This document shows, piece by piece, positions 1 to 7,730 of a stretch of 64,000 bases of DNA. Source of the DNA: Cognaticolwellia beringensis (GTDB lineage: Bacteria; Pseudomonadota; Gammaproteobacteria; Enterobacterales; Alteromonadaceae); contig NZ_CP020465.1 in assembly GCF_002076895.1 (NCBI RefSeq), forward strand, positions 3,162,001 through 3,226,000, written 5' to 3'. The notes beneath the pieces are model-generated. The model was given only the letters and a program-made list of their open reading frames with translations. It was not told the DNA's origin and made no database searches. Within the stretch, counting starts at the first letter, position 1. Every line of letters begins with the position of its first letter. The translations under genes and the position numbers were made by a program.

Positions 1-2
1 CC

Positions 3-1043
3 AACAAAGCGCTTATATCAAATATGCAGCAGTTGTTTGAGTCTTTCGCTAAAACAATAGCATTAGCGATTGATGCTAAATCGTCTCACACTGGCGGGCA
101 TTGTAAACGTGTTCCAGAACTAACCTTGATGATTGCGGACGCGGTAAGTGATTATAATGAAGGGCCTTTAGCGTCTTTTAAACTCTCAGCACAAGAAAGG
201 CATCAACTGAGTATCGCTGGTTGGTTACATGACTGCGGCAAAATTGCGACGCCAGATCATGTGATGGAAAAATCAAAGAAATTAGAAACCATATTTGACC
301 GCATTCACTATGTTTCCGCTAAGCTAGAAATTGCTAGTCGTGATATCGAACTTAAATTTCAAGAAAAAATGATCACGGCATTAAAAGCGGGTAAAGATAT
401 TCAGGTTGAGCAACTAGAGCGTAAAAGAGATTTAGCGCAAAAACAACTAAACTTAGATAACGCATTTCTACAAAAAGTTAACGTAGGTGGCGAGTTTCTA
501 ACCGATGAACAAGAGCAAAATATACATACGATTTCTGCTAGATACGAAATAACTATAGATAAAGTGAAGCAACCGCTGTTATCAGCCGATGAAATAACTA
601 ATTTAAGTATTAAACGCGGCACATTGAATAATGAAGAAAGAAAAATCATTCAAAAACATATGGATGTAACGTTAGATATACTTGAAGCCTTACCTTTTCC
701 AAAACACCTTGCCAACGTAGCAGAATACGCTTTAGGTCATCATGAAACGATGGATGGTAAAGGCTATCCTCGCGGTTTAACGAAAGAGCAAATGTCGGTG
801 CCAGCAAGGTTAATGGCATTAGCTGATATTTTCGAAGCATTGTCTGCCGCTGATAGACCCTACAAAAGTGCCAAGCCGGTAAGTGAATGTTTAAAAATAA
901 TGAGCAGTATGGTGAAAAACAATCACCTTGATGGCGATCTATTTGCTATATTTGTCCGCGCTAAAGTGTATGAGCAATACATCATTAATTTTGCCGACCC
1001 TAAACAGCTTGATGAATTTGATATTGAAGCGCTGCTCAGCTAA
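3..1043 (+). CDS. HD-GYP domain phosphodiesterase, 3' part (5' end outside the window)
   Basis: The reading frame is open from base 3, before the first Met at 24, so this is probably the C-terminal part of a longer signalling protein. HD-GYP proteins hydrolyse cyclic di-GMP in the cytoplasm. Numbering from the Met at 24, the HD pair is at residues 69-70 (HDCGK), another conserved His is at about 212, HHE is at 239-241 and the GYP motif (DGKGYP) at 244-249. All hallmark residues are present. Between HD and GYP lies a charged, coiled-coil-like insertion at about residues 95-205. The upstream sensory domain is not visible. Activity is inferred from the motifs. The call is firm for the domain and open for the signal sensed. 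Confidence 0.88.
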   Translation, partial: NKALISNMQQLFESFAKTIALAIDAKSSHTGGHCKRVPELTLMIADAVSDYNEGPLASFKLSAQERHQLSIAGWLHDCGKIATPDHVMEKSKKLETIFDRIHYVSAKLEIASRDIELKFQEKMITALKAGKDIQVEQLERKRDLAQKQLNLDNAFLQKVNVGGEFLTDEQEQNIHTISARYEITIDKVKQPLLSADEITNLSIKRGTLNNEERKIIQKHMDVTLDILEALPFPKHLANVAEYALGHHETMDGKGYPRGLTKEQMSVPARLMALADIFEALSAADRPYKSAKPVSECLKIMSSMVKNNHLDGDLFAIFVRAKVYEQYIINFADPKQLDEFDIEALLS

Positions 1044-1176
1044 ATATTGATTTAATGTTTGTCTAGTCGATATAATGTTATAAATATTGGCTAGACATCA
1101 TTTACTGTCCAGTCTTAACCTCTGTAAATTATCGCTATATTGATAAACTATTTCCCCATATTTTTAAGGACTGTCC

Positions 1177-2277
1177 TTGCTCAATAACCATTCCCATTTT
1201 TCCTTGCTTGAATATTACTTAAATCACAGCGATAAACTTAACTGGGTACTTGCTACCATAGTGAATAAAGAAGGTTCAAGTTATCGCTCACCCGGCGCTA
1301 TTATGCTGGTGAATAACTTAGGTCAATCACATGGCTTAGTTAGTGGCGGCTGTTTAGAGGCCAATATCGTTTTACATGCTAAAAAAGTCTTCGATAACGA
1401 ACAAGCGCATTATGTTGAATACGATATGCTTGAAGAAGACGGTTATGCTGCCGAGTTAGGTGTAGGCTGCAAAGGTAAAATAGGTGTATTACTGCAATAT
1501 GTCACAGCAGCACATCAACGTTTGTTAGCAATGCTTTTTAAACGTATGCAAACGGGGGAAACCAGCTATTTACAACAGACATTTTTAACGGTTGAGGCAG
1601 CAAAAAAATCATTAAATGCGATAGATTTATTTGATAATGTAGGCCAGTTGTTAATGTCCACCGATCAGGCACAAGAAAGTATTGAAAATGACGCCCTGAG
1701 TGAAATGATCAAACTAAATAAAGCGCACAGTCATATAGTTTTAGGTCAATCTGAACTGTCGTTTACTAAAATATCTGCGCCGACTAACTTATGGATTTTT
1801 GGTGGTGGCTCCGATGCTATTCCGCTAGTAACCATGGCGGCACAAATGGGCTGGCGTGTAACGGTTGTTGACCATCGTTCAAGCTATGCGCGCAGTAGCA
1901 GCTTTAAACATGCCGCTGATATCTTTAGAATTCATCCCGATGACTTTTCTCAAACCGCACAATTTAAACAACTTGATGCCGCTGTGTTGATGACGCATAA
2001 CTTAAATTTAGACGCGGCTTGGTTGCGTTTATTGCATGAAAATAAGGTTGCAAAATATATTGGTTTATTAGGACCCATGGAACGACGACATAATGTTGAA
2101 AGCTTAGCTGATATTAGTGACATAACTTGGCTGACACGTCATGTTAATGGCCCCGTAGGGCTAGATATTGGTGGCGAACTACCTGAGTCAATTGCCTTGT
2201 CTATTTTAGCGCAATGTCACAGCGTATTACATAATCGTAGTGCTTTGGCGTTATCAGGTCACTTTATTAATAGCTAA
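1177..2277 (+). CDS. xdhC: XdhC/CoxI family molybdoenzyme maturation factor
   Basis: XdhC-family proteins bind molybdenum cofactor and hand its sulfurated form to xanthine-dehydrogenase-type enzymes in the cytoplasm. The N-terminal XdhC/CoxI part (GSSYRSPGA, then SGGCLEAN) is followed by a C-terminal Rossmann-like domain (IFGGGSDAIPLV). The length of 366 residues is normal. The start is a TTG at 1177 with an AAGGA ribosome site at 1166-1170. No molybdenum hydroxylase subunits are next to it: the neighbours are an HD-GYP gene and an acetyltransferase, so the client enzyme must be encoded elsewhere. Family membership is clear; the client is unknown. Confidence 0.85.
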   Translation: MLNNHSHFSLLEYYLNHSDKLNWVLATIVNKEGSSYRSPGAIMLVNNLGQSHGLVSGGCLEANIVLHAKKVFDNEQAHYVEYDMLEEDGYAAELGVGCKGKIGVLLQYVTAAHQRLLAMLFKRMQTGETSYLQQTFLTVEAAKKSLNAIDLFDNVGQLLMSTDQAQESIENDALSEMIKLNKAHSHIVLGQSELSFTKISAPTNLWIFGGGSDAIPLVTMAAQMGWRVTVVDHRSSYARSSSFKHAADIFRIHPDDFSQTAQFKQLDAAVLMTHNLNLDAAWLRLLHENKVAKYIGLLGPMERRHNVESLADISDITWLTRHVNGPVGLDIGGELPESIALSILAQCHSVLHNRSALALSGHFINS

Positions 2278-2396
2278 ATTAGCTAACCTAACTTGGCTAG
2301 CTTAGCTTATTTATAGGATAGTCTGGGGCAAGATTCATTGTGATGCACCTTGCTTGCATGTCAGGTTACTTTCTCGAAATAATGCTAAAGGTGTCT

Positions 2397-2855
2397 ATGT
2401 ATTTATCTCAACCATCTGATGACCACTTAGTTGAACTTATGTCGTGGTTTACGACAGAAAATGAACTAAAGCTTTGGTCAGGGCCGAACTTTAGGTTTCC
2501 CTTTGACTTACATTCTTTTAAGCATGATTTGCAGTTAGACACTTTAGCGTCATTTTCATTACTTTCTGCAAAGTCAGAGCTGCTAGGATTTGGACAATAT
2601 TATCTGAGACTTGGTAAGTGTCATTTAGGAAGGCTAGTTATCAATCCAGGTTTTCGTGGCCAAGGTATTGCTGCACATTTAATTCAACAATTGTGTAGTA
2701 AAGGTAAAGCAGAACTTAGCACCCATGCATGTTCATTATTCGTTTTAGAACATAATGACAGTGCGATTAAAAGCTATCAAAAACTTGGATTTATTTTTCA
2801 ATCTTATCCTGAAGAACTAAGCTTGAAAAACTGTTTGTACATGGTGAAGGCTTAA
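2397..2855 (+). CDS. GNAT family N-acetyltransferase
   Basis: This 152-residue protein should transfer an acetyl group from acetyl-CoA to an amine substrate that cannot be told from sequence. The acetyl-CoA pyrophosphate loop is RGQGIA (residues 87-92), after a beta strand ending in VINPGF. The C-terminal NDSAIKSYQKLGF is the usual GNAT motif B ending. An open frame extends upstream to a GTG at 2340, but the Met at 2397 is preferred: AAAGG lies at 2387-2391, and the extra residues do not resemble the family N-terminus. It follows xdhC by about 120 bp and may be a separate unit. Confidence 0.8.
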   Translation: MYLSQPSDDHLVELMSWFTTENELKLWSGPNFRFPFDLHSFKHDLQLDTLASFSLLSAKSELLGFGQYYLRLGKCHLGRLVINPGFRGQGIAAHLIQQLCSKGKAELSTHACSLFVLEHNDSAIKSYQKLGFIFQSYPEELSLKNCLYMVKA

Positions 2856-3011
2856 CGGGCTTTGACTGGTCAATAACGATTTTTGTCTTTATAACTTTTA
2901 TTTTTATGAATAATGCACAGGCAGTTTTATTCACCTAACCTTGCTAAAAATATGTAAATTGCGATAATAGCGTCGCCTTTTCTCCACAACCTTTTAATGA
3001 CATTGCCGACT

Positions 3012-3701
3012 ATGCGCCTCGATAAATTTATTTGCAAAAGCACCGAACTTACCCGAACCGAAGCTAAAAAATTGCTCAAAATGGGTAAAGTAACGGTGAA
3101 TGACGTTGCGATTAAAGATCCCGCAACGCAAGTGCATGAAAATAATGACATCTGTATTGAAGGCCAAGCGCTAATTGCCCGTAGTTCTCGTTATATTATT
3201 CTACATAAACCGCTTGATACCATTTGCTCAAATGTTGATGAAATATATCCGTCGTTATTACATTTAATTGATGTTGATAGAGCATTTGATATGCATATTG
3301 CGGGTCGCTTAGATGCTGACACCACAGGCTTAGTGTTAATAACTGATGATGGTCGGTGGTCGCATAATATTATTTCACCTAAAAAACAGTGCGAGAAGGT
3401 CTATCGGGTGTGGCTGCGTAGCCCTTTAAAAGCCGATACGGCAGAAAAGTTTACTCAGGGCGTGCAACTGCAAGGTGAAGACGATTTAACTCGTCCTGCT
3501 AAGTTAGAGCAAGTAGCAGAAAAAGAAGTCTTACTCACGATTACCGAAGGTAAATATCACCAAGTTAAACGTATGTTTGCGGCGGTTGGAAATAAGGTGG
3601 TTGGTTTGCATCGCGAGCAAATAGGTCCAGTAAAACTTGCGGATTTACCTTTAGGTGAGTGGCGATATTTAACCCCAGAAGAAGTGAGTGCTTTTCTTTA
3701 A
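3012..3701 (+). CDS. rsuA: 16S rRNA pseudouridine(516) synthase RsuA
   Basis: The enzyme isomerises a uridine of 16S rRNA (U516 in E. coli) to pseudouridine during 30S assembly. The N-terminal S4 RNA-binding domain (starting MRLDKF) is followed by the catalytic domain with GRLDADTTG, whose first Asp is the catalytic nucleophile, and the conserved EGKYHQVKRMFAAVGN. An in-frame ATG lies 15 bases upstream at 2997. The one at 3012 is chosen because known RsuA proteins begin MRLDKF; neither has a clear Shine-Dalgarno. It is a single gene, followed by the 120-bp repeat array. The whole length resembles E. coli RsuA, so rluB/E/F paralogs are less likely. Confidence 0.9.
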   Translation: MRLDKFICKSTELTRTEAKKLLKMGKVTVNDVAIKDPATQVHENNDICIEGQALIARSSRYIILHKPLDTICSNVDEIYPSLLHLIDVDRAFDMHIAGRLDADTTGLVLITDDGRWSHNIISPKKQCEKVYRVWLRSPLKADTAEKFTQGVQLQGEDDLTRPAKLEQVAEKEVLLTITEGKYHQVKRMFAAVGNKVVGLHREQIGPVKLADLPLGEWRYLTPEEVSAFL

Positions 3702-3772
3702 AGAATAATTTTTGTAATAATAAATTGTTGGTTTAGGGAAAGATTTAGATTCCATTGATTAACTTACCCTTA

Positions 3773-4316
3773 TAGGTTGGTCTTGAGCCAATCATGTGTA
3801 GCGGCTATTTGACGGCATAAATGCCGACCTACAATGAGCAATCAGTAATATTTGTGTTCATTTTTTGTAGGTTGGGATTTATCCCATCGTTTTGAATTAA
3901 TTCGCTAATTAATATGTATAACGCACGTTTGAAGGCATAAATGCCGACCTACAATGAGCAATTACGAATAATTGTGTCATTCTTTTGTAGGTTGGGCTTC
4001 AGCCCATCGTTTTGTATTAATTCGCTAATTAATATGTATAACGCACATTTAACGGCATAAATGCCGACCTACAATCAGCAATCACGAATATTTGTATTTA
4101 TTTTTTGTAGGTTGGGATTTATCCCATCGTTTTGTATTAATTCGCTAATTAATGTGTATAACGCACGTTTGACAGCATAAATGCCGACCTACAATGAGCA
4201 ATCATGAGCATTTTTGTTCATTCTTTTGTAGGTTGGGATTTATCCCATCGTTTTGAATTAATTCGCTAATTAATGTGTATAACACACGTTTGACGGCATA
4301 AATTCCGGTCTACACT
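3773..4316. repeat. Tandem array of ~120-bp composite REP-like units (about 4.5 units)
   Basis: Equivalent bases recur every 120 bp (module ends at 3840, 3960, 4080 and 4200). Each unit holds two inverted modules. The forward module is TTGTAGGT + TGGGATTTATCCCA, starting near 3865, 3985, 4105 and 4227. The reverse module reads, on the minus strand, TTGTAGGT + CGGCATTTATGCCG. Both contain a short hairpin. At 3985 the forward stem is GGGCT/AGCCC instead of GGGAT/ATCCC, a paired change that keeps the stem. The outer copies are degenerate (3773, and about 4292 with 'aattccggtc'). The same unit recurs at 20123-20692. The array fills the space between rsuA and a small ORF; nothing in it looks coding. 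Confidence 0.92.
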
Positions 4317-4514
4317 CACTTCTTACAGATGAACGTTCAATTAAATCGACTCAAAATTTTTAGCTGTTTGATAGAGATCTATTTTTTATGATCAATCTGG
4401 CTTAGAGCTTTACGATTATCTAGAATAATATTAAACCTTTTGCATTAACTGCCGATTAAGTAACCATAAACTGTACAGTATTACTTAATTTTTAAAGGGT
4501 AGTCGAGAATAATA

Positions 4515-4796
4515 ATGGAAGTTTTAATTGATTTACTGCCAGCTAGCTATACGGCAAAAGCTGAACCTTCTGCAAAAGACAGTCGTCAAAAGCAAGCGCG
4601 GGCGCATGATAAAAAGAAGCCTAATTTAACGCCTGAGCATGACGAGGCTGAAATAAGTGAACAAAAAGAAGTTGAAAATGAACGACGCACTGGCGACGAT
4701 CGCAGGGAGCAGACACTGAATAGAGGTCGGTGGTTAGAGTCGCGTGATCGCAAAGATCGAAGAGAAAATGAATCTGCTATTTGTGTTAAAATTTAA
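4515..4796 (+). CDS. Hypothetical Arg-rich small protein
   Basis: This 93-residue protein matches no family I recognise. Its N-terminus is mildly hydrophobic (MEVLIDLLPASY). The middle is Lys/Glu-rich and probably disordered, and the C-terminal 40 residues carry repeated DRR-type motifs (ERRTGDDRR, then RGRWLESRDRKDRRE). There is no signal peptide or membrane segment. The high charge and spaced Arg pairs suggest nucleic-acid or protein contacts, but that is only inference. It sits about 200 bp after the REP-like array and converges with the binding-protein gene on the other strand. The ribosome site is weak (GAGA at about 4505). Confidence 0.5.
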   Translation: MEVLIDLLPASYTAKAEPSAKDSRQKQARAHDKKKPNLTPEHDEAEISEQKEVENERRTGDDRREQTLNRGRWLESRDRKDRRENESAICVKI

Positions 4797-4821
4797 AGCT
4801 AGAATAGCATTTATAACACGA

Positions 4822-5592
4822 CTAATCGCTTAAAGTTTGAATTCTATCTAGCTTTGACTCCGGTATTCTTCTGTATTTTTCTAATATATTATCAATTTCA
4901 CCAGTCACCTTTAAAGTACTAATCACCGCATTAATATTATTTACCGTTACCTTGTCCAAGCTCGGTGAAAGAGCACAATGAATCTCGTTGTCATTCATAG
5001 CAATCACTGAATCTTCAATATTTTTGTAAAAATAAGATGCTTCAATAGATGCACTGACGAAACCAGATATTTTGTTTTGACGATATTTTTTATAGCTTGC
5101 AGCGGGTGTCAAACTAGGGATAGGGAGTATGTTTTCATTATCAATATAGCTTGATAATTCAGGATAGATATAACCTAATGTAGTGCCAATTTTAAGTTTC
5201 TTATACTCTGATAATTTAGTTAAAGCTGTTATTCCTCGGCGGTTAATCAAAATATCAGGATTGTTATAAATCACGTCACTCCATTGTAAATATATTGATT
5301 TGTACCACATAGGATTTGCAACACAATGCATGTCGATAACATTTGTTTCTAGAGATTGTTCTACTCTTTTGCGAGGAATGGGCAACATTTCAAGTTGCAT
5401 GTCTAATTGATTGGCAATTGTATGCGTTATATCAAAAAGAATGCCGCTAATAGGACGACCCTGTTCGTCGAAAAATAGTTGTGGTGCAACATTTTGACTG
5501 TAATAAGAAGTACGAAGGAACTGCTGGCTATAAAGTGGGAAACTTATCGCTAGCATTAAAGTTAGGGTAAACATGGAAAAATAAAACTTCAT
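4822..5592 (-). CDS. Periplasmic substrate-binding protein, SBP_bac_3-like, orphan
   Basis: This 256-residue secreted protein has an N-terminal signal peptide (about residues 1-22, cleavage near LYSQQ) and the two-lobed periplasmic binding fold of the family-3 solute-binding proteins. The lobe-1 segment FDITHTIANQLDMQLEM resembles the segment after the ligand pocket in that family. No permease or ATPase gene is adjacent. Such orphan family-3 proteins are common in Alteromonadales and may feed sensors rather than transporters. The ligand is unknown. A second orphan of the same kind lies at 52461-53225. Confidence 0.7.
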   Translation of the reverse strand: MKFYFSMFTLTLMLAISFPLYSQQFLRTSYYSQNVAPQLFFDEQGRPISGILFDITHTIANQLDMQLEMLPIPRKRVEQSLETNVIDMHCVANPMWYKSIYLQWSDVIYNNPDILINRRGITALTKLSEYKKLKIGTTLGYIYPELSSYIDNENILPIPSLTPAASYKKYRQNKISGFVSASIEASYFYKNIEDSVIAMNDNEIHCALSPSLDKVTVNNINAVISTLKVTGEIDNILEKYRRIPESKLDRIQTLSD

Positions 5593-5676
5593 AAACCTGA
5601 ATACCTCACTAACTTTAATAACTGCAATAATAGTTTAATCATAGCCATTTAAATAATTAATGACAAAAAAATAATA

Positions 5677-5967
5677 TTATTTTTTTGGATTTAACTGATT
5701 AAATTTTTCTAGTTGTTCGTCTGTTGCTGGTAGCTGATGTTTATCTTTCCATTCACTATACGGCATGCCATACACTTGCTCACGGGCAGTATCAATATCA
5801 ACATCAACACCCAACTTTTCAGCTTCTGCAACCGTCCATTTAGAAAAACAATTGCGACAAAAGCCGGCAAGGTTCATTAACTCGATATTTTGTACATCTT
5901 TACGATTATCTAAATGCGCGAGTAAACGACGAAATACCGCTGCTTGAATTTCAATTTCTTTATCCAT
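5677..5967 (-). CDS. DUF1244 family protein
   Basis: This 96-residue cytoplasmic protein matches the DUF1244 family by its diagnostic stretch QNIELMNLAGFCRNC, then FSKW, and the later YGMPYSEWKDKHQ. The paired cysteines (CRNC) could bind metal or form a disulfide. No function is established. It lies 44 bp downstream of csiV on the same strand and could be co-transcribed with it. Confidence 0.85.
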   Translation of the reverse strand: MDKEIEIQAAVFRRLLAHLDNRKDVQNIELMNLAGFCRNCFSKWTVAEAEKLGVDVDIDTAREQVYGMPYSEWKDKHQLPATDEQLEKFNQLNPKK

Positions 5968-6011
5968 AATATCCTCTAAATAATTAATCTGAAAAATAAG
6001 CTCTAAAGACT

Positions 6012-7598
6012 TTATTTATCTTCAGGCTCAGGTTTTGTGTAAGGTCTAATTTGCACTATCATACCCATGTAAGGATGATCGAAATAATGCACTTCGCCAC
6101 TGATAACGCGTCGATCTTGTTTAAATCTAATAGCTTTCGCTTGTATCGGCTTTGCAATTTTTATATCAGCATTAGCCAAAGCCGGAGCGTTTGCAGCTAA
6201 TTGTGCAGTGGCAAGTTCAGCTAAATTTTTATCTAAAATATTAAAATCAGCTGTTATAAATAAATAGTGTTTTAAATGAATATTGAAAAAACCATCGATG
6301 AACCAAGGTTGTACGGGTGCTAATGGCGGCTCAGCTATTAATGGATTTTCGTTGCCAAGCTTTAACGATAAATCTTGGGTTTTAAATGATGTTAATAGTG
6401 CTTCAGTATCTTCATTTACTTGCGATAATTGAGCAATAACCTCTTGAATTCGCAGTTTTTGTGCCGCTTGAACTTTTTCCTCTTGGCTATTCTTTGCTTG
6501 GTTTTTAAGCGTTGAAATGCCAACGGGACTTTGCTGGTTAGTCGTTTCAATTGCCTGAGCAATATGCTGGTTTTTTTGCTTATTGTAACGTACCAACTTT
6601 TTTTGATGATCTGAAGCGAAGTTTTCACCGGCATATACTTTCACCGGTATAGATTCTTTTTCAGGACGCGCAACTTGACGCCACCCCATATGCAATAGTG
6701 GACGGAAGTTTTTGCTATACCTTAAGTCTTGAATAATATCATCAAGTTGCAGTGATGCTTTACTAAGCAAATGCGTGTTGTTATTGCCTACTTCCTCTTG
6801 TCCATCAATCAATAAAGGCATTTTATCAACAGCAAAACCATAGTAGTCAAATTCAGGGTTATTTACTTGATAATCAGTAAAGTGAATCTGATCAATTCGA
6901 CATAGCAATTTAGCTTCTGTTGTTGGTGTATATTGAAATTTAAGCGTTTGAAACTCTGCTTCTGCGGCTATGACTAAGTTTTGTATTTTTTCTTGCTCCT
7001 GCGCCGTTAATTCTGGCTCAGGCGACAAAGTAGTGCCATCAAGTGCATCACTTTGTGTTTCACTATAAAGCGTATTGTTATTAATCGCTTTGTTTGCATC
7101 TTCATCATTGGCATTTTCAGGCAATGTTGGAATGCTGCTACTTTCGTTTGCTGCTGAAGGTAACGTTGCACTATCAGTTGAGTCACTAAACTGGCTGTTA
7201 TTTTGCTCTGCTGTTCGGTTTTCAACGTCAAATATCGACTCTTCTGTTGCTGTCAGCGCTAACTCAGTTAAAGATTTCTCTTTAAAAAGGGTGGGTAACT
7301 TAGCGGTTTTCTTAACTAAATTTTCCTCATATTGTGGAGAGTCACAACTGGGTAAAAGCTGTTTTAAACCACGTATATCTGGATTTAAATATCTGCGAAG
7401 TAAATCTTCAACACGTTGATGTTTAGGTAATTCACTGGTGTCTGGAAAGCTTTCTTTTAACTGACTTTTATCGCCCAATTGGCTAAAAAGAATAATTTCG
7501 ACATCAAACCATCGGTCGTCACTTTTTTGCGTCGCTGCATTTATCGTTAGCGGTAGTGCTAAAGCGGCAGAACATAAAAATAGTTGGGTTAATTTCAT
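6012..7598 (-). CDS. csiV: CsiV-family periplasmic peptidoglycan-binding protein
   Basis: In Vibrio cholerae CsiV is a periplasmic peptidoglycan-binding protein that works with LpoA to activate the synthase PBP1A. The present 528-residue protein has a signal peptide (about 1-21) followed by the family signature WFDVEIILFSQ. The conserved C-terminal half (LKHYLFITADFNI, later RRVISGEVHYFDHP, then MGMIVQIRPY) fits the family. The gene lies just downstream of mfd on the same strand, as in Vibrio and Shewanella. Between the conserved ends are long Ser/Asn/Glu-rich and Gln/Lys-rich stretches (about residues 110-200 and 340-400), which explain its large size. Family assignment is strong; the role here is by homology. 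Confidence 0.82.
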   Translation of the reverse strand: MKLTQLFLCSAALALPLTINAATQKSDDRWFDVEIILFSQLGDKSQLKESFPDTSELPKHQRVEDLLRRYLNPDIRGLKQLLPSCDSPQYEENLVKKTAKLPTLFKEKSLTELALTATEESIFDVENRTAEQNNSQFSDSTDSATLPSAANESSSIPTLPENANDEDANKAINNNTLYSETQSDALDGTTLSPEPELTAQEQEKIQNLVIAAEAEFQTLKFQYTPTTEAKLLCRIDQIHFTDYQVNNPEFDYYGFAVDKMPLLIDGQEEVGNNNTHLLSKASLQLDDIIQDLRYSKNFRPLLHMGWRQVARPEKESIPVKVYAGENFASDHQKKLVRYNKQKNQHIAQAIETTNQQSPVGISTLKNQAKNSQEEKVQAAQKLRIQEVIAQLSQVNEDTEALLTSFKTQDLSLKLGNENPLIAEPPLAPVQPWFIDGFFNIHLKHYLFITADFNILDKNLAELATAQLAANAPALANADIKIAKPIQAKAIRFKQDRRVISGEVHYFDHPYMGMIVQIRPYTKPEPEDK

Positions 7599-7730
7599 TC
7601 AGTATCCAGTTAATGTTTATTTTGCCTAGTGATAATAGCAAAAGTTGGTCAATACTTAAATTATCAATCAGTTATCTGTTAGCTATAAAAAGTAACTGTT
7701 ATTGCAGTTAAGTATTAATCATTTATGTAC

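Noticed and set aside
3773..4316. CRISPR array
   Set aside because: Periodicity is 120 bp and nearly the whole unit is repeated, with no unique spacers and no cas genes.
7075..7419. 114-codon frame antisense to csiV
   Set aside because: It reflects the Ser/Glu-rich low-complexity part of csiV read backward; no independent start signal.
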